Part shown: in pieces, positions 25,975 through 37,369 of the stretch
Numbering within the stretch: position 1 is the stretch's first letter
Layout of the letters: each line of letters begins with the position of its first letter
Source of the DNA: Gremmenia infestans
Lineage: Eukaryota > Ascomycota > Leotiomycetes > Helotiales > Hamatocanthoscyphaceae
DNA: 64,000 bases
Assembly (NCBI GenBank): GCA_032629725.1
Contig: JAFEVB010000018.1
Coordinates: 310,001 to 374,000 of the forward strand
Direction: 5' to 3'
Translations under genes and position numbers: made by a program
The notes under the pieces: model-generated
Told to the model about the DNA's origin: nothing
Databases searched by the model: none
Seen by the model: the letters and a program-made list of their open reading frames with translations, nothing else

Positions 25975-27589
25975 ATGGCGTCTTCTCCTTTTACCCGGTC
26001 CTCCAGGAAATCTGAAGGGCTCACGACCAGGTCCTCTACTCGAAGTAACGTCGTCGCGATCCCCTCTCACCACAACAATGCGCAGAATAGGCAGAGGCAG
26101 CAACCGTCCAATATCGGCCGCAAGAAGCGTCCACGAGACTCTCTCGACCACGATGAACATCCCATCGAGGCGAAGAAGGCGAGGATCACGGTCGAAATCA
26201 CCTCCAAGCCCAGGCTTCAGCCCAAGACCCGGTCTCTCGTCATCAAAACAAACGCGGATTCACTACCACCACCACCACCAGCTTCTCAGCGATCCGCCTC
26301 GCCACCACCGAAACACGTCGAGACCGCTACACAAACCCCAGCACCACCGCCCCCACAATCACAATCACAATCACAGCAACAACCTACCCCTACCATTCAT
26401 CACCAGAAAGTCGTCAATGGCATCAAGCACGAGCTGGATCGCCTGCAGCCTAAAGCCGCAGATCTCAATAAGGACGAGAAGCGCAAGCTACGTTCACAGG
26501 AGGGCACACGTTTCAAGAGCGAATTGTCACAGTACTTTCCCGAATATGATGAGGTCATTGGCAATGATCCGAAGGAAGAACGTAAGCACCATTGTTAGAT
26601 ATTTTTTACTGCATCGAATTCCAGGCTGATTTGTTTTAGATATATTGAATCTCGATACCCCGATAATCATCGTAGATAGCGCCAAGACATCCAAGCAGCC
26701 TCCGTCCCCCAAAAAGCCGAATGGCGAATCCCATGCATACCCCCTCAAAGAATTTCCCGACTCCCTTTTCGACGACATATATAACGCGGAGAGGCGAGAC
26801 TATACATTTCTAATAAACAATCACCTGGAGGAAGGTGGTGAGGACCCATTGTCGGATGCCTATTTCGAATCAATTCATCGAAAGCCCGAGCGGCAGGAGA
26901 AACAAATACGGAACGGTGATAGAGGTCGGGCCCAGCATGAGAAGGATCAGGTCATAAGGCTATTGGAAGGTCTACAGGGTCATGATTGGCTAAAATTGAT
27001 GGGTGTGAGTGGCATAACGGACAGTAGGAAAAAAGAGTACGAGCCGGCGCGCGAGCACTTCATCAAGGGCTGTGAGAACATACTGGAGAAGTTTCGCACA
27101 TGGAGAGAAGAGGAAAAACGGCGGAAGCTTGAAAAGGAGCAGGCTTTGGCCCAAGCGGAGGCAGCAGAGGAAGAGGAGGCGGTGGAAGGGGTAGATGAAG
27201 CCGACGAGGATGATGCGAGGAGTGATGGCGATCCACCCGACTACAGTGATGTAGACGCGTCTGCAGCTAGACAGTTGCACGACGAAGCAATCGCTCGCTC
27301 AGCTCCTCTTACAAGAAAACATGCGGAAAGGAGGCCAAAGGTGGAGATGATACCTCAATCGACAATCGAGTACGAAAAGGAGTTCAAGTCATTCTTCCCC
27401 AAGCCACATCTTCGGCAGGCGGCCCTTGGAAGGCACCGGCGGAGTGGTAGGAGTGTATCTGCTTGGGGCCATCCTGTTCCCGAGGTTCCTGTCGAAGACT
27501 TCGTTTTGCCCGAAGAGTACAGAGACGAGGAGACCTTGAAAATACATGCTCGAAGGAAGAGGAGAGATAGGAGAATTAGCAAACCCTGA
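25975..27589 (+). CDS. Sas4-like chromatin silencing complex protein
   Basis: Two exons (25975..26581, 26640..27589; 58-nt intron) encode 518 aa. The N-terminal 170 residues are disordered and basic, with a bipartite-type nuclear signal (GRKKRPRD and EAKKARI), poly-Pro and Gln/Ser repeats. After the intron come HILNLDTPIIIVD and, near residues 285-375, a conserved helical block with HDWLKLMGVSGI and EPAREHFIKGCENILEKF that resembles the Sas4 domain. In yeast, Sas4 binds the H4K16 acetyltransferase Sas2 and helps set silent-chromatin borders. An acidic Glu/Ala/Asp stretch and a basic C-terminus follow. The start was set at 25975, whose context is better than the in-frame ATG at 25954; both lie behind an out-of-frame ATG at 25950. 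The family assignment is moderately secure. Confidence 0.8.
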
Positions 27590-28555
27590 GGTTTCTGAGG
27601 TCAAGCTGGGAAAAACGAGAGACATGTGGGCAGAATAAAATAGGCCAATCGAAAGTGCTTCGTTGGCTGACTTTGCTTGTATTATTTGGGATTGGCCACG
27701 GGTTGTTGGAGTAAGGGACGGCTCATGAGTATGTATGGATTGAATTGGTTTAGTTGTATCATAGCTCGGAGCGGTGCGTGGATTTAGCTCTGAATATACC
27801 CTCAACTTTCAAAATTGAACAACGTGATTTATGAATGAAAGATTATGTGTCTTTGACTTTCAAAAATTGAATAGCAGGCAGGCAGGATACCTTTTTTTCT
27901 TGCATGAATATCGCCAAAACGGCGCACGTGATCTTCAGCCTCGCGATTTCTTTTCCTTGGCAATGGTTTGTCGACCTCAACCGCAAACCTGCGATACTTG
28001 AGCGCGTATCTTTGAGCGCCTTCCTGTGCAGCAGATGAATCGATGTTAAGAGATAAATCGTAAAAGGAAAATAATGATAGTTTGCCTTTTTGCGCAAACT
28101 TTAGCTGTTTTGGTCGATTAATAGCGCGAGGTTTGGTACATTTCTGACTGACGCCGCAATCAACTTGGACTTGATATCCACGCGCACCTACAAGTATAAA
28201 TCAACCCAGACTCCAAACCTCTTCCCATTATCAAATTACGATATTGCGAGCCATCGAACTCCACATACTGCGCGCCTGTCACGAATCGTAGAAGAATCAC
28301 TACCGAATCGACGATACGATACCCTTACCGCATTTGCGCCAGTTCTCCACCCCGCAAAGTCGACGAATACATACCCTCCACCCTTCGAGCGACGCGCGCA
28401 TATACTAGCACAGCAACAGAAAGCCTGGGAGGCAGATGAGAGCTTCATGAGCGTCTCCTGCTAGAGTTGGGACTTCCACCGCCACGACTTCGGTCGAGGC
28501 TCTTTGCAGAGCACACGGAGGCATACATCTCACACCTCACCTTCCGTAGGACAAT
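27590..28555. other. Intergenic region and TAF2 leader
   Basis: No gene recognised. The stretch 28165-28464 is open in one plus-strand frame but has leader-like composition and immediately precedes TAF2, so it is most likely TAF2 promoter/5' UTR. Confidence 0.45.
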
Positions 28556-31500
28556 ATGCCCGGCCTGTTAGTCGACAATATGGAGTTGCCGGTGCAGGCT
28601 GCCCCTGCAGAGCCAAAGATCCCGGAATACGGCTTCGCGGTGTCGCATGAGAAGGTCGAGCTGGACGTTGACTTTGCGACTCAGAGCTTGACTGGGCGCG
28701 TCGAGATGACGATCTTGCCACAAACCAGGGATCTTCGCACAATCAGAATCGATGCGCGCCAGTGCTCGATAGCGAGCGGTTCGGTGCTGGTCAACGGTTT
28801 CGTGGCGGACTTTGAGTACGAGGACCCATTGAAGGCACTGGAAATCCCCCCCTACTTGGTATGGGGCGCGGAACAGTATGAGCAGCAGCGAGACAGGCTG
28901 AAGGATGTAATAGGAGATCAGAGGGCGAATGGAAAGCTGGTGATTACGATCCCGAGAGCTGTTCGAGTAGAGGATATCGATCCCTTCTCTGAAAATGCTG
29001 CTACGAGAGCCCTGGTCAACGGCAACGGGCCCATTTCTGCTACACCAACCCCCAAGACAGCTGCGGAGCAAACTGGTCGCTTTCAGCCTTTGGAGGTCAA
29101 AATCCAGTTTTCAACGAAGTACTTCCGGGATGGATTGCACTTTGTGGGCCTGAATGAGAGCGATGCTCGATTTCCATATGTCTATACTAGGCATGCTACG
29201 GAGCCGGGGACTGCGTCTTCTATTTTCCCTTGCATTGATGATCCTGCTATGAGATGCACATGGGACATCACCATCAAGTGTTCACGTATGCTGGGAGATG
29301 CTCTCAAGCGTAAGCCTAGGGAGAGAACGGGACGTTTTATCAATGCCCGCCTCAATGGAGTCAAATATGTTGCCACTACCAATAGTGCCAAAGGGGTCGA
29401 CGAATACGAAATTACACTTACCGAGGACGAAAAACTCCTGGAGATGGTAGTCATCTGTTCTGGCGAAATGATGAATGAGACAGTCGATCGTGAAGATAGC
29501 TCTAAGAAAGTCATCTCCTTCCAATGCGGGACTGTTGTCGCCCCGCATCACATCGGATTCAGCATTGGTCCTTTCGAGCAAGTTGATTTAGCCGCTGAAT
29601 TTCGTGAAGACGAAGACGGCGAGAAGTTGGGACAAGAACAAGCATTAGCAATCTCTGGCTACTGTTTACCCGGACGCTCTAACGAGGTTCGAAATACTTG
29701 CGCCCCTGTGGTTCAAGCTCTGGATTGGTTCTCTCTGCAGTATGGGGCTTTTCCCTTCTCACAGTACTCTTTGGTATTTGTCGATGATCAACCACGAGAC
29801 ACAGAGCACGTCGCTTCTATCTCCTTGTGCAGTGCCAGACTTTTGGTTAGCGAAGAATTTATTGATCCTGAGGTTGAGAGTGTTAGAGCAATTATTCAGG
29901 CCCTTGCTACTCAGTGGTTCGGTGTCGGTATCGTACCGGCTGATAAGTGCGATAGCTGGATCACCGTTGGCCTTTCCCACTTCATGGCGGGATTGTTCAT
30001 GAAGATGCTGTGTGGGAAGAACGATTATTTGTTCCGCCAAAAGATCCTCTCGGATCGTCTGGTAGAGCTGGATCTTGATAGGCCCTCTTTATACACCCTT
30101 GGCGAGACTCTTCATCTCGGTGATTTTGAATACGAATTTATGGCATTGAAGGCCCCCCTGGTACTGTTTATACTCGATCAACGTATCTTGAAAGCATCTG
30201 GGGGTGGCACTGCTGGTTTGACGCGGGTCATCTCCAAGCTTGTTATTGGGGCCAACACTGGGGGAGCTGTGGATAGTGTCCTGGAAACGCAATCATTCCG
30301 CAGAGCCGTCGATAAGATCACAAAGTACAGAGGCTTAGAGGCTTTCTGGAATCAGTGGGTCCTCGGCGCTGGCTGCCCCAGGTTTACAATAACACAGAAA
30401 TTCAACAAGAAGCGAGCCTTTGTCGAAATGACAATTACCCAGAAGCAGGATACACTGCCTACCCAGCGCAAGTTGAAGAAAGACAGCTTTATGAGAGAGC
30501 TAAAGGAGGAGATTCATGGGATTTACGCGGCTGAGGTCCAGTCATTGTTCACAGGTCCCATGACTATTCGAATTCACGAGGCAGACGGTACGCCTTATGA
30601 ACATATCGTGGAGATTCTTGAGGGTACAGCAAAGATTGAGATCCCATATAACACAAAATACAAGCGCCTCAAGCGTAACCGTCATCAAAAGGAGCGAATG
30701 AACGCCAAAGCCGATTTTCAAGGTGGGAACGATGCCCTGTACTACTGTTTAGGAGACGTGCTGCAAACCCCTCAGGAGGTGTTGGAGTGGGGCTTGTTTG
30801 ATTGGGATGAGGATCTCCAAAAAGACATGGATGCGGAGCATTATGAATGGATTCGCGTTGACGCAGATTTTGAATGGCTCTGCGAGAAAAATATCAATCT
30901 GCCGGCATACATGTATGTGTCTCAGCTCCAGCAAGACCAGAGTGTCGTTGCACAGCAAGATTCGCTGCTTTTTCTGAAGAACCATCCTTCACATTCTCTC
31001 GTTGCGACATTTTTAATCAGAACCTTAATGGATACACGATACTACCACGGCATCCGAGTACTGGCTGCGGAATTATTAAAAAATCACGGAGGCCCTGAGA
31101 ACTGGATAGGGATGAAGCACCTCCAGAAGGCATATGAGGAGTTCTCATGCTACCCTGGCACCAAGATGCCTCGATACAACGACTTTGAAGACAAGCAATC
31201 GTACTGGGTTGAGTGTGCTATCCCTAGAGCCTTGTCACAGGTTCGAGGGCCTAATGGGAAGTGTCCGAAGGAAGCTAGACAGTCCATTCTCGACATGCTT
31301 CGCTTCAACGATAATGCGCAGAACGATTTTTCTGATTACCACAAGATCGCCAACTTGTTGTCTTGTCTTGCCGATTCCTTGATTCCTCCACAGAATTCCG
31401 ATGCTCAAAACGAGCTGAACTTTGGAGACGATGAAGATGAAGATGACGAGGCTACCCAATTCAAAAAACAGGTGCTCGAGGAGCTGGAGCGTCATCGCCG

Positions 31501-32908
31501 AATGGATGAGTGGTTACAATCTTACCACAATATCCTCACCACTACCGTCTTGGATTGCAAGCGAAAGCTCATGAAGGCTAAAGTCATTCCTGTGGCGCCA
31601 TTAGATTTTGCACAATACCTCCATGACGGCTCGCTAGACTTGGTGCGAATTAAAGCCTTTGAAGCTCTAGTTGACCTTGGCTTCCTCGCCAACAATTCGG
31701 TTGCCAGTTTACTCCTAAACGCCTCTAGCACAGACTTATCGCCGTACGTGCGCGATCATCTCTGGGAGGTATTTAATCTTGGTTTGGCTACCATTGCCTT
31801 TGGAGAGGACAAACCCGTGGAACCTGCCCCGCCTGTAGCCGATGGAGACGGAGGTATGCACATCGATGGTGAACCCGATATGCTTATTGTCCAAGACGCG
31901 TCAACAGATTTACGAAAGGCTCATATTGCACGTACTACAAGCATTGAAGGAGCTTTGGCTGCTCTCAAAGAGGAGCTGAAGGATAATGAATTTCTTCAGA
32001 AGGCTTTGTGGAGGGCTGTTAATTCTACGGTGATTGGTGTGTCTGAGCAGCGAGACTTACTTGATATTTGCGGTGTCCTTTACGATGCTGTGGAGTCCAT
32101 GATTGTGAAGCTGAGAATGCCGCATTATTGGGAGGTTGAGAATCACGGCAAGGCAAGTTTGATATAATCGATCCTGTTATACATGTGCTAACTAAAGTAG
32201 GGCAAATTGGTTTTTAAGGAAATCCACAAGATCCGAACGAAGCCTAGAATCATCCTCAATATCAAGGGACCTAAGCCAGTGGTACTGGGAGCACCAGCAG
32301 CACAACCACCACTTAAATTGAGCTTCACAGCTAGCGGAGCTAGACCTTCTAATGTTGCTGTTGTTCCAATCATGCCACCACCGCCACCACCCAAACGTCC
32401 GGCCCCAGAGAGAACGCCAAATTCAGACCCTCCAGCCAAAAAGATCAAGTCTGGACCCGCCGAAGGGACACCCAAGCTGAGGAAGATCGTCAAACTTAAG
32501 GTTTCTCCTCAGCGACTTGGGGCCATTTTAAGAAAACCCCCACTTCCAAAACCTTGTTCCTCTGCACAAAGTTCTCCAGCACCCAGACCCTCACCAGCAC
32601 CTAGTCCCGCACCGTCATCCACCATATCCGTTTCACCTGCAACATCTACTTCGGCGGGCAAAGCGCCTGCCAAAGTCCGTCATCCTCTTCCCGACTCGAC
32701 CGCTTCTAGTCGCAAACCTCTCCCTGCGTCAGCCAGTGGTGGTCGAAAACCTCTTCCCGATACAGCCTCAGCTTCTGGTGGTCGCAAGCCCCTACCAGAC
32801 TCTTTACCAAAAGCCAGCAGCACTCCTCCACCTCTGGCACGGGCACCAAGCGCGCCCCTCAAACTCAAGCTCAACTTTAAGAAGCACTCGGCCCCACCCT
32901 CACAATAA
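28556..32908 (+). CDS. TAF2: TFIID subunit TAF2
   Basis: Two exons (28556..32152, 32201..32908) encode 1434 aa. The N-terminal half has the M1 aminopeptidase fold: beta-sandwich segments such as YGFAVSHEKVELDVDF, then a catalytic-like domain with RFPYVYTRH and IFPCIDDPAMRC. The HExxH zinc site is lost: aligned on the following QWFG, its positions read Gln448-Ala-Leu-Ala-Thr452, as expected for TAF2, which is not a peptidase. Residues after about 700 form the TAF2-specific helical repeat region. The C-terminal exon is disordered and Pro/Ser/Lys-rich with RKPLPD repeats. TAF2 binds initiator DNA within TFIID. The 48-nt intron has a GC donor (AAG|GCAAGT) and a clear GCTAAC branch site; GT alternatives either bring in a stop or drop conserved residues. 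Confidence 0.95.
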
Positions 32909-33369
32909 TTCAACATTTCTCTTTTCTTCTTCATATATGTAATTTTGGCATTAGCGAAAAAGGCGTCACACGGAAAATACCAACAGCATAGCGAGCGATG
33001 GACAAATTGATATTTCTGGCGTTGGTGGTCCATTTTGTTTGTAGATAGATTGTACAGAGTAGGGTGGACTGATGGCGTTGGGGTTGACGATCCTCTCCCT
33101 GGAAAAAGCTCGTGGGAAATATATTTCGGAATCGGTACGCAAGGGTTCTCTGGTCCATTTTCTAAATGGACGAGACCGCAAGCTAGCAGTCTCGTGGACG
33201 GCGTTGTCGTAATGGGCCGTTGGTTGAGGGCATAGACCATAATCGATGAACCTTCATGAAACTCCTGGCTGGATTCATTGTGGTGCGATGAGGTGATATG
33301 GTGCTCGTCCATGCGTGATTCCGCGGTCCTTCCTCTCCAAACCGAGTCGCAATTTAAATGCTCCCTTTA
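32909..33369. other. Convergent intergenic region
   Basis: Lies between the 3' ends of TAF2 and CDC26. Overlapping short frames on both strands; no gene seen. Confidence 0.5.
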
Positions 33370-33630
33370 TCACCTAGAAGTCCCTCCCCCACCAACTAAT
33401 CCCAATCTTTCCTCTCGACTCTTCACCTGCTGCTGCTTCGCCCTATCCCCCGGCAACGGCCTCAACTCATCACTGGGATCGCGGAGATTTTGGTTCTGTC
33501 TTTGTGCGTGCGCTTGTGCCTGAGCTTGTGCCTGTTGTTCACGCAAAAGTGCTTCGCGGGCGCGCGCGTCTTCATAGATTGCTACGTCTTCGGTGGTGAG
33601 GGTTATAGCTGTGGGTTTTCGGCGGAGCAT
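33370..33630 (-). CDS. CDC26: Anaphase-promoting complex subunit CDC26
   Basis: A single exon of 86 aa. It starts MLRRKPTAITLTTEDV, the conserved CDC26 N-terminus whose first residues bind the TPR groove of APC6/Cdc16 in yeast and man. A helix (EDARAREALLREQQ) follows, then a Gln/Ala-rich stretch and the C-terminal SREERLGL segment. CDC26 stabilises the TPR arm of the anaphase-promoting complex, the ubiquitin ligase for cyclins and securin. The same frame stays open upstream, but the ATG at 33630 begins the conserved motif, so I start there. The start lies 287 bp from the divergent RGG-protein gene. Confidence 0.9.
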   Translation of the reverse strand: MLRRKPTAITLTTEDVAIYEDARAREALLREQQAQAQAQAHAQRQNQNLRDPSDELRPLPGDRAKQQQVKSREERLGLVGGGGTSR

Positions 33631-33917
33631 TTTCGTAGGTGTGTGAATTAGATCGTTTGTATACGAGTTTCTGTTGGAGGAGTATTGGATTGGCTTCGTG
33701 AATATAGTAAGTGGAGGTATTTGGATGTGGAATTGGGTTTGTGAAAAGTAAATGAGAGGGGGAGGTGATGGAGGGTTAAGGGACCGTACCTTAGGGTGTC
33801 GATCATTCATTCCTGGATATCAAGGCACACATAATTTATCGACCTCCTGTACCTAGGTAAATTTTGTAGAACGGAGCTTCCATTTCCAAATTTCAAGCGC
33901 CATCAAGACAGCACAAC

Positions 33918-35035
33918 ATGTACAAATGGCATGTTAATTCGGCAATTGGTCGTGGGAGACCTGTTGCCAATGATATTTCACGGGTTGCGGACGGAATTGC
34001 TGCGTCTTTGAGACAGTTTTCAATCTCGTTGTCAAGGAGTGCTGAGGATGGAAATGGTTCGTTCCCTTTTACTCTGCGTGGCCCGTTGGCTTGCTATATC
34101 ATCATCTTGATTACAAGCTGAAATTATCTATAGCCAACAATAGACCCGCACCATCACGCTCCCAACGCTCAACAGCAGCTTTCAACGAAGCCCGTTCCTT
34201 GGCCTCAAAACCATCCCGCGGCATCGACGCCCGTTCTCTAGCCGCCAAACCACCACAAAGCTTCACCATCCATCGTGTAGATCCTCACGTCTCATCACCT
34301 GGAGGAGGACACCCGGGCCGTGGTGGCAGTGGTGGTTCTCGTGGGTTTCCTGGGCGCGGAGGACGCGGCGGAGCACTGGGCGGACGCGGTGGGAGAGGAG
34401 GGAGAGGAGGGAGAGGACGAGGGCGTGTGTCGAGAGGAAGGGGTAGGGGAGCCGGTGTTAAGAAACCGCGGGACCGGGGAGGTCAGGATTACCCGACCGA
34501 GCCATTGAATGATGAAGAGAAGGCGTATCTCTACAACTCCGAGTGTGGTTTCCGTGCTCCCTATAACCCTACAACGACAGCAGAGTCTCTAGACAGACAA
34601 GGAGCTGCTGTTATTGCGAGTCCAAAGGGTGTTAATGAGACGTTGATGTATAAGATGCAAGTTGCTACGCGTGTTAAGCCAGCTTTTGAGCATGCTGGGA
34701 AGCATTTGCATAATATGACTGCTGGGAATGGAGTTGCTATGTTTGAAAATCCGGAACAGAAGGCTATTGCGAAGAAGTGGAAAGGTAGTAAGAGCCAAAT
34801 TGGGTCGCTGCCGGAGGATGATAAGACCAAGATCTTGAATACGTGGGTTGGGGGACAATATCAAGCGCCTGTAGCTCAGAAAGCTGGCGTATTGGGGCAG
34901 GTTGAGACGTTTTTGAGGAGGAACGAGACGTATCTCCCTGAAGATGCGAGGAAGTTGGAAGCAAAGTTGAGCACACTGCTACCGACAGCTGCGCCAGTAC
35001 GACCTCAAGCAGGCAAAGCAAAGATGACTGCGTGA
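33918..35035 (+). CDS. RGG-rich protein with probable mitochondrial leader
   Basis: Two exons (33918..34056, 34134..35035; 77-nt intron) encode 346 aa. The first about 45 residues are Arg/Ser/Ala-rich and almost free of acids (MYKWHVNSAIGRGRPV, SLRQFSISLSRSA), like a mitochondrial presequence. Residues about 100-150 are an RGG/RG tract, as in RNA-binding proteins. The C-terminal 190 residues are globular, with ECGFRAPYNPTTTAESLD and TAGNGVAMFENPEQKAIAKKW. I do not recognise the family. Presequence plus RGG suggests an RNA- or ribosome-associated mitochondrial protein; this is inference. The gene ends 79 bp from the convergent ribosome recycling factor gene. Confidence 0.82.
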
Positions 35036-35114
35036 TGAAGTAGAGCTGTATTATATAGAATTTTTGGGTGTGGATATAATTGTACAAAAATGTCATACAA
35101 ATAAAAACAAGAAC

Positions 35115-36060
35115 TCATGACTGGGCCATAGTCTTTCTTGCCGTATCAAAAATCTTCTTGACATCCGCCGTGGCTTTCTCTACAATCTTCTCCATCTCCT
35201 TTTGAGCCTTCTTTAGATCATCTGGCCTGGCTGCCTTCTTCAACTCCATACCCCTCAGCCGTTTATGCTGTACACTTCGGGCAGTCTGTACACCAGCCTT
35301 AGCAGTCTCTCCAGTCTTGCTAGCATCTGCTAATGCCTGATCCCTCGACTCTTTTGTAGGAGGAGGAATACGGATATTCAGCTGTGTAGACGAGTTCTGC
35401 GGATCAATCTGTGGTTGGAGATTGATATTCTTTGCGGCCTGGATCGCAGTCATAACGGGATGAAGATGCTACACCTCATCAGTAATCGCTCTCCATTTGT
35501 TAATCTTGACCAAGATCCGGAAGGGAGAAAAAGAACTCACTTCCTTCTCCCCAACTAGCACCATAAGCATCCTCCCCCCATTCGGCAGCACGTTTGCCAA
35601 ATCCCCCAACCTCTCCGTCTTCTTACTCTCCTTGCTCAAGCTCACCCTCAGATTATCAAGCACCTCCGGGTTAAACCTGCCCCCAGTCCTCAGCTTGGAT
35701 AAATCTGCCTCGAGCTTCTTTAAAGCCTTCTCAATCCCGGAGTTCAGCTCGCTGAAGTCGAAGGGGTCTTCGACGACCTGGTTCACGGATGCGGCTTCTT
35801 CGAGCTCGCGGTCGGCTTTGCTTTTCTTCTTAGCGCAGAGGTGAGACTGGGAGAAGGTGCGTGTGCCATTGAGTGCTGGCTTTGAAGCTGGGAGGAAAGG
35901 TTGGCGGATGGTGGTGGTTGTTCGGATGCTAGAAGAGTGTTAATTGGAGCCCAATGGCTGGACTTTCGAGTACATACATAATGGGAGTTTCCGATCTGAT
36001 AGCAGTTTTAAAAATTAGCTGTTTGAGCGCATTGGCTGGTATAAAAAATGGCGGAGGCAT
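35115..36060 (-). CDS. RRF1: Mitochondrial ribosome recycling factor
   Basis: Three exons (36060..35978, 35928..35541, 35468..35115) encode 274 aa. The first about 75 residues lack acidic clusters and are rich in Arg/Thr/Ser (IRTTTTIRQPF, TRTFSQSH), a mitochondrial presequence. The RRF fold follows: a helix with SGIEKALKKLEADLSKLRTG, a beta region containing LRVSLSKESKKTERLGDLANV, then IRIPPPTKESRDQAL and the long C-terminal helices (KKAQKEMEKIVEKATADV). RRF acts with mitochondrial EF-G2 to split post-termination ribosomes. The small first exon is supported by phase and a GTATGT donor. It is transcribed divergently from an F-box-like gene whose start is only 176 bp away. Confidence 0.9.
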
Positions 36061-36235
36061 GATTGATTGATCTGTTTGTATTCTCGAGGCTCCCTTATAC
36101 AGAACATAAAACTACGCACCACCAAGTTTGACGAGGCTGCCTCAGCCTTTCCACCCGTCGCCACTTCACAACAAACAGCACTGCACCCATTTCCAAGCAT
36201 TGTACTTACTTTTTATACAAATAATCTACATATCC

Positions 36236-36814
36236 ATGTCTCAACAAACACCATTCCCCTTCCTCGCCCTACCCCCCGAACTCCGCGCCAAAATCCTTCT
36301 TCACACCCTGCACCACCCCACACCTATTCCCCTCTCTGCCCCCTCCGCCACCTACCCACACGCCCTCCTCCTCGTGTCCTCCCAAATACACACCGAAGCC
36401 CTGTCCCTTTATTTCAGCAGCAATATATTTACCCTAACGCTGCACCGACACAATGACGATGCCCTATCGCCATTCCTGTGTTCACCGCATAGGTTTCTTG
36501 TTCGGAGCTTGCGGGTTGTGATACAGAGGTGGGGTGCGAATGATTATTTCGTCAAGAGGTTTAGCCCGGTCCTTGAGGATATGATACTTAGGGGGGGGTT
36601 GAAGAGGTTGTTGTTTGGGGTTAGGGAGATGGATGTTAGGGCGCTCGAGAGGGTTGGGGTGGGAATAGAAAGGGAGAATTGGAATGTGCTTAGGACGTTA
36701 CTGAGGGATCCGGATTTGGATGATGGGAAGTTGATGAGTATGGGGAGGGCAGAGGGAGGGTCTAATAATTGTGATCGGTGTTGGAAGGATGTTAGTTGGT
36801 TGATTAGGGAGTGA
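36236..36814 (+). CDS. F-box-like fungal protein
   Basis: A single exon of 192 aa. It begins MSQQTPFPFLALPPELRAKI; the pattern FLxLPPELRxxI is typical of the short F-box-like N-terminus in many fungal proteins, followed by a segment on inherited helix-strand repeats (LLLVSSQIHTEALSLYFSSN). The C-terminus has a NNCDRCWKD motif. The in-frame ATG at 36128 was rejected because it adds a low-complexity leader overlapping the RRF promoter. F-box proteins recruit substrates to SCF ubiquitin ligases; many of these short fungal versions have no known partner. Base use changes within the gene from C-rich to G-rich near 36490, which looks like strand-biased synonymous choice rather than a fusion. Confidence 0.7.
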   Translation: MSQQTPFPFLALPPELRAKILLHTLHHPTPIPLSAPSATYPHALLLVSSQIHTEALSLYFSSNIFTLTLHRHNDDALSPFLCSPHRFLVRSLRVVIQRWGANDYFVKRFSPVLEDMILRGGLKRLLFGVREMDVRALERVGVGIERENWNVLRTLLRDPDLDDGKLMSMGRAEGGSNNCDRCWKDVSWLIRE

Positions 36815-37369
36815 GGGGCCGGTTGAAGGTATTATTATATTATTATAGTATCAAAGTAGAATGTCCCAGGCGGAGCGGTGGATTTCGAAGAGGGGGGGCT
36901 TGGCGGAAATATACCTATGTAGGCTGCCTGCACCTCCCCTCTGTAGTGATACGATAAAGAGTGGCACTTTATTAACTACTTTGAATGTCCTACACCACAT
37001 GACACATTATAAATGAGCGCTGATTTCATATCCACGGCGAGGCTTTCCCAAGCAAGTAGGAGATAAGGGAGATTTGAAAGATTCGGAACACAAGCATCAT
37101 GAGACAAATATGATTTTTTAATTTTGGTTCAATTTGATTAACATTCCCTCTTCCTATTCTACAAGCGCGCTTCATGCCCGTAAAAAAAGGAAGGAATATC
37201 ATCCTGAATAGGAGTAGCCATATCAGGAAAACAATCGCAAATGACTTTTATCATGAACCCAGAGTGTAAAAAGAGCAGATGGGCCAATCCATGCCTTGAA
37301 AAAACCACGCATTTATATCCCCTTTGCTCCGTGTGCTGCTTCGGTGTAGTAGGTGGTAGGTTAGGTAGT
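36815..37369. other. Convergent intergenic region
   Basis: The 3' flanks of the F-box-like gene and the Ssb gene. AT-rich near 36830-36855 and 37110-37140. No gene seen. Confidence 0.5.

Noticed and set aside
29890..29930. Active M1 aminopeptidase
   Set aside because: The zinc motif HExxH is replaced (Gln448, Ala449, Thr452) and the architecture is TAF2; loss of peptidase activity is normal for this family, not a new finding.
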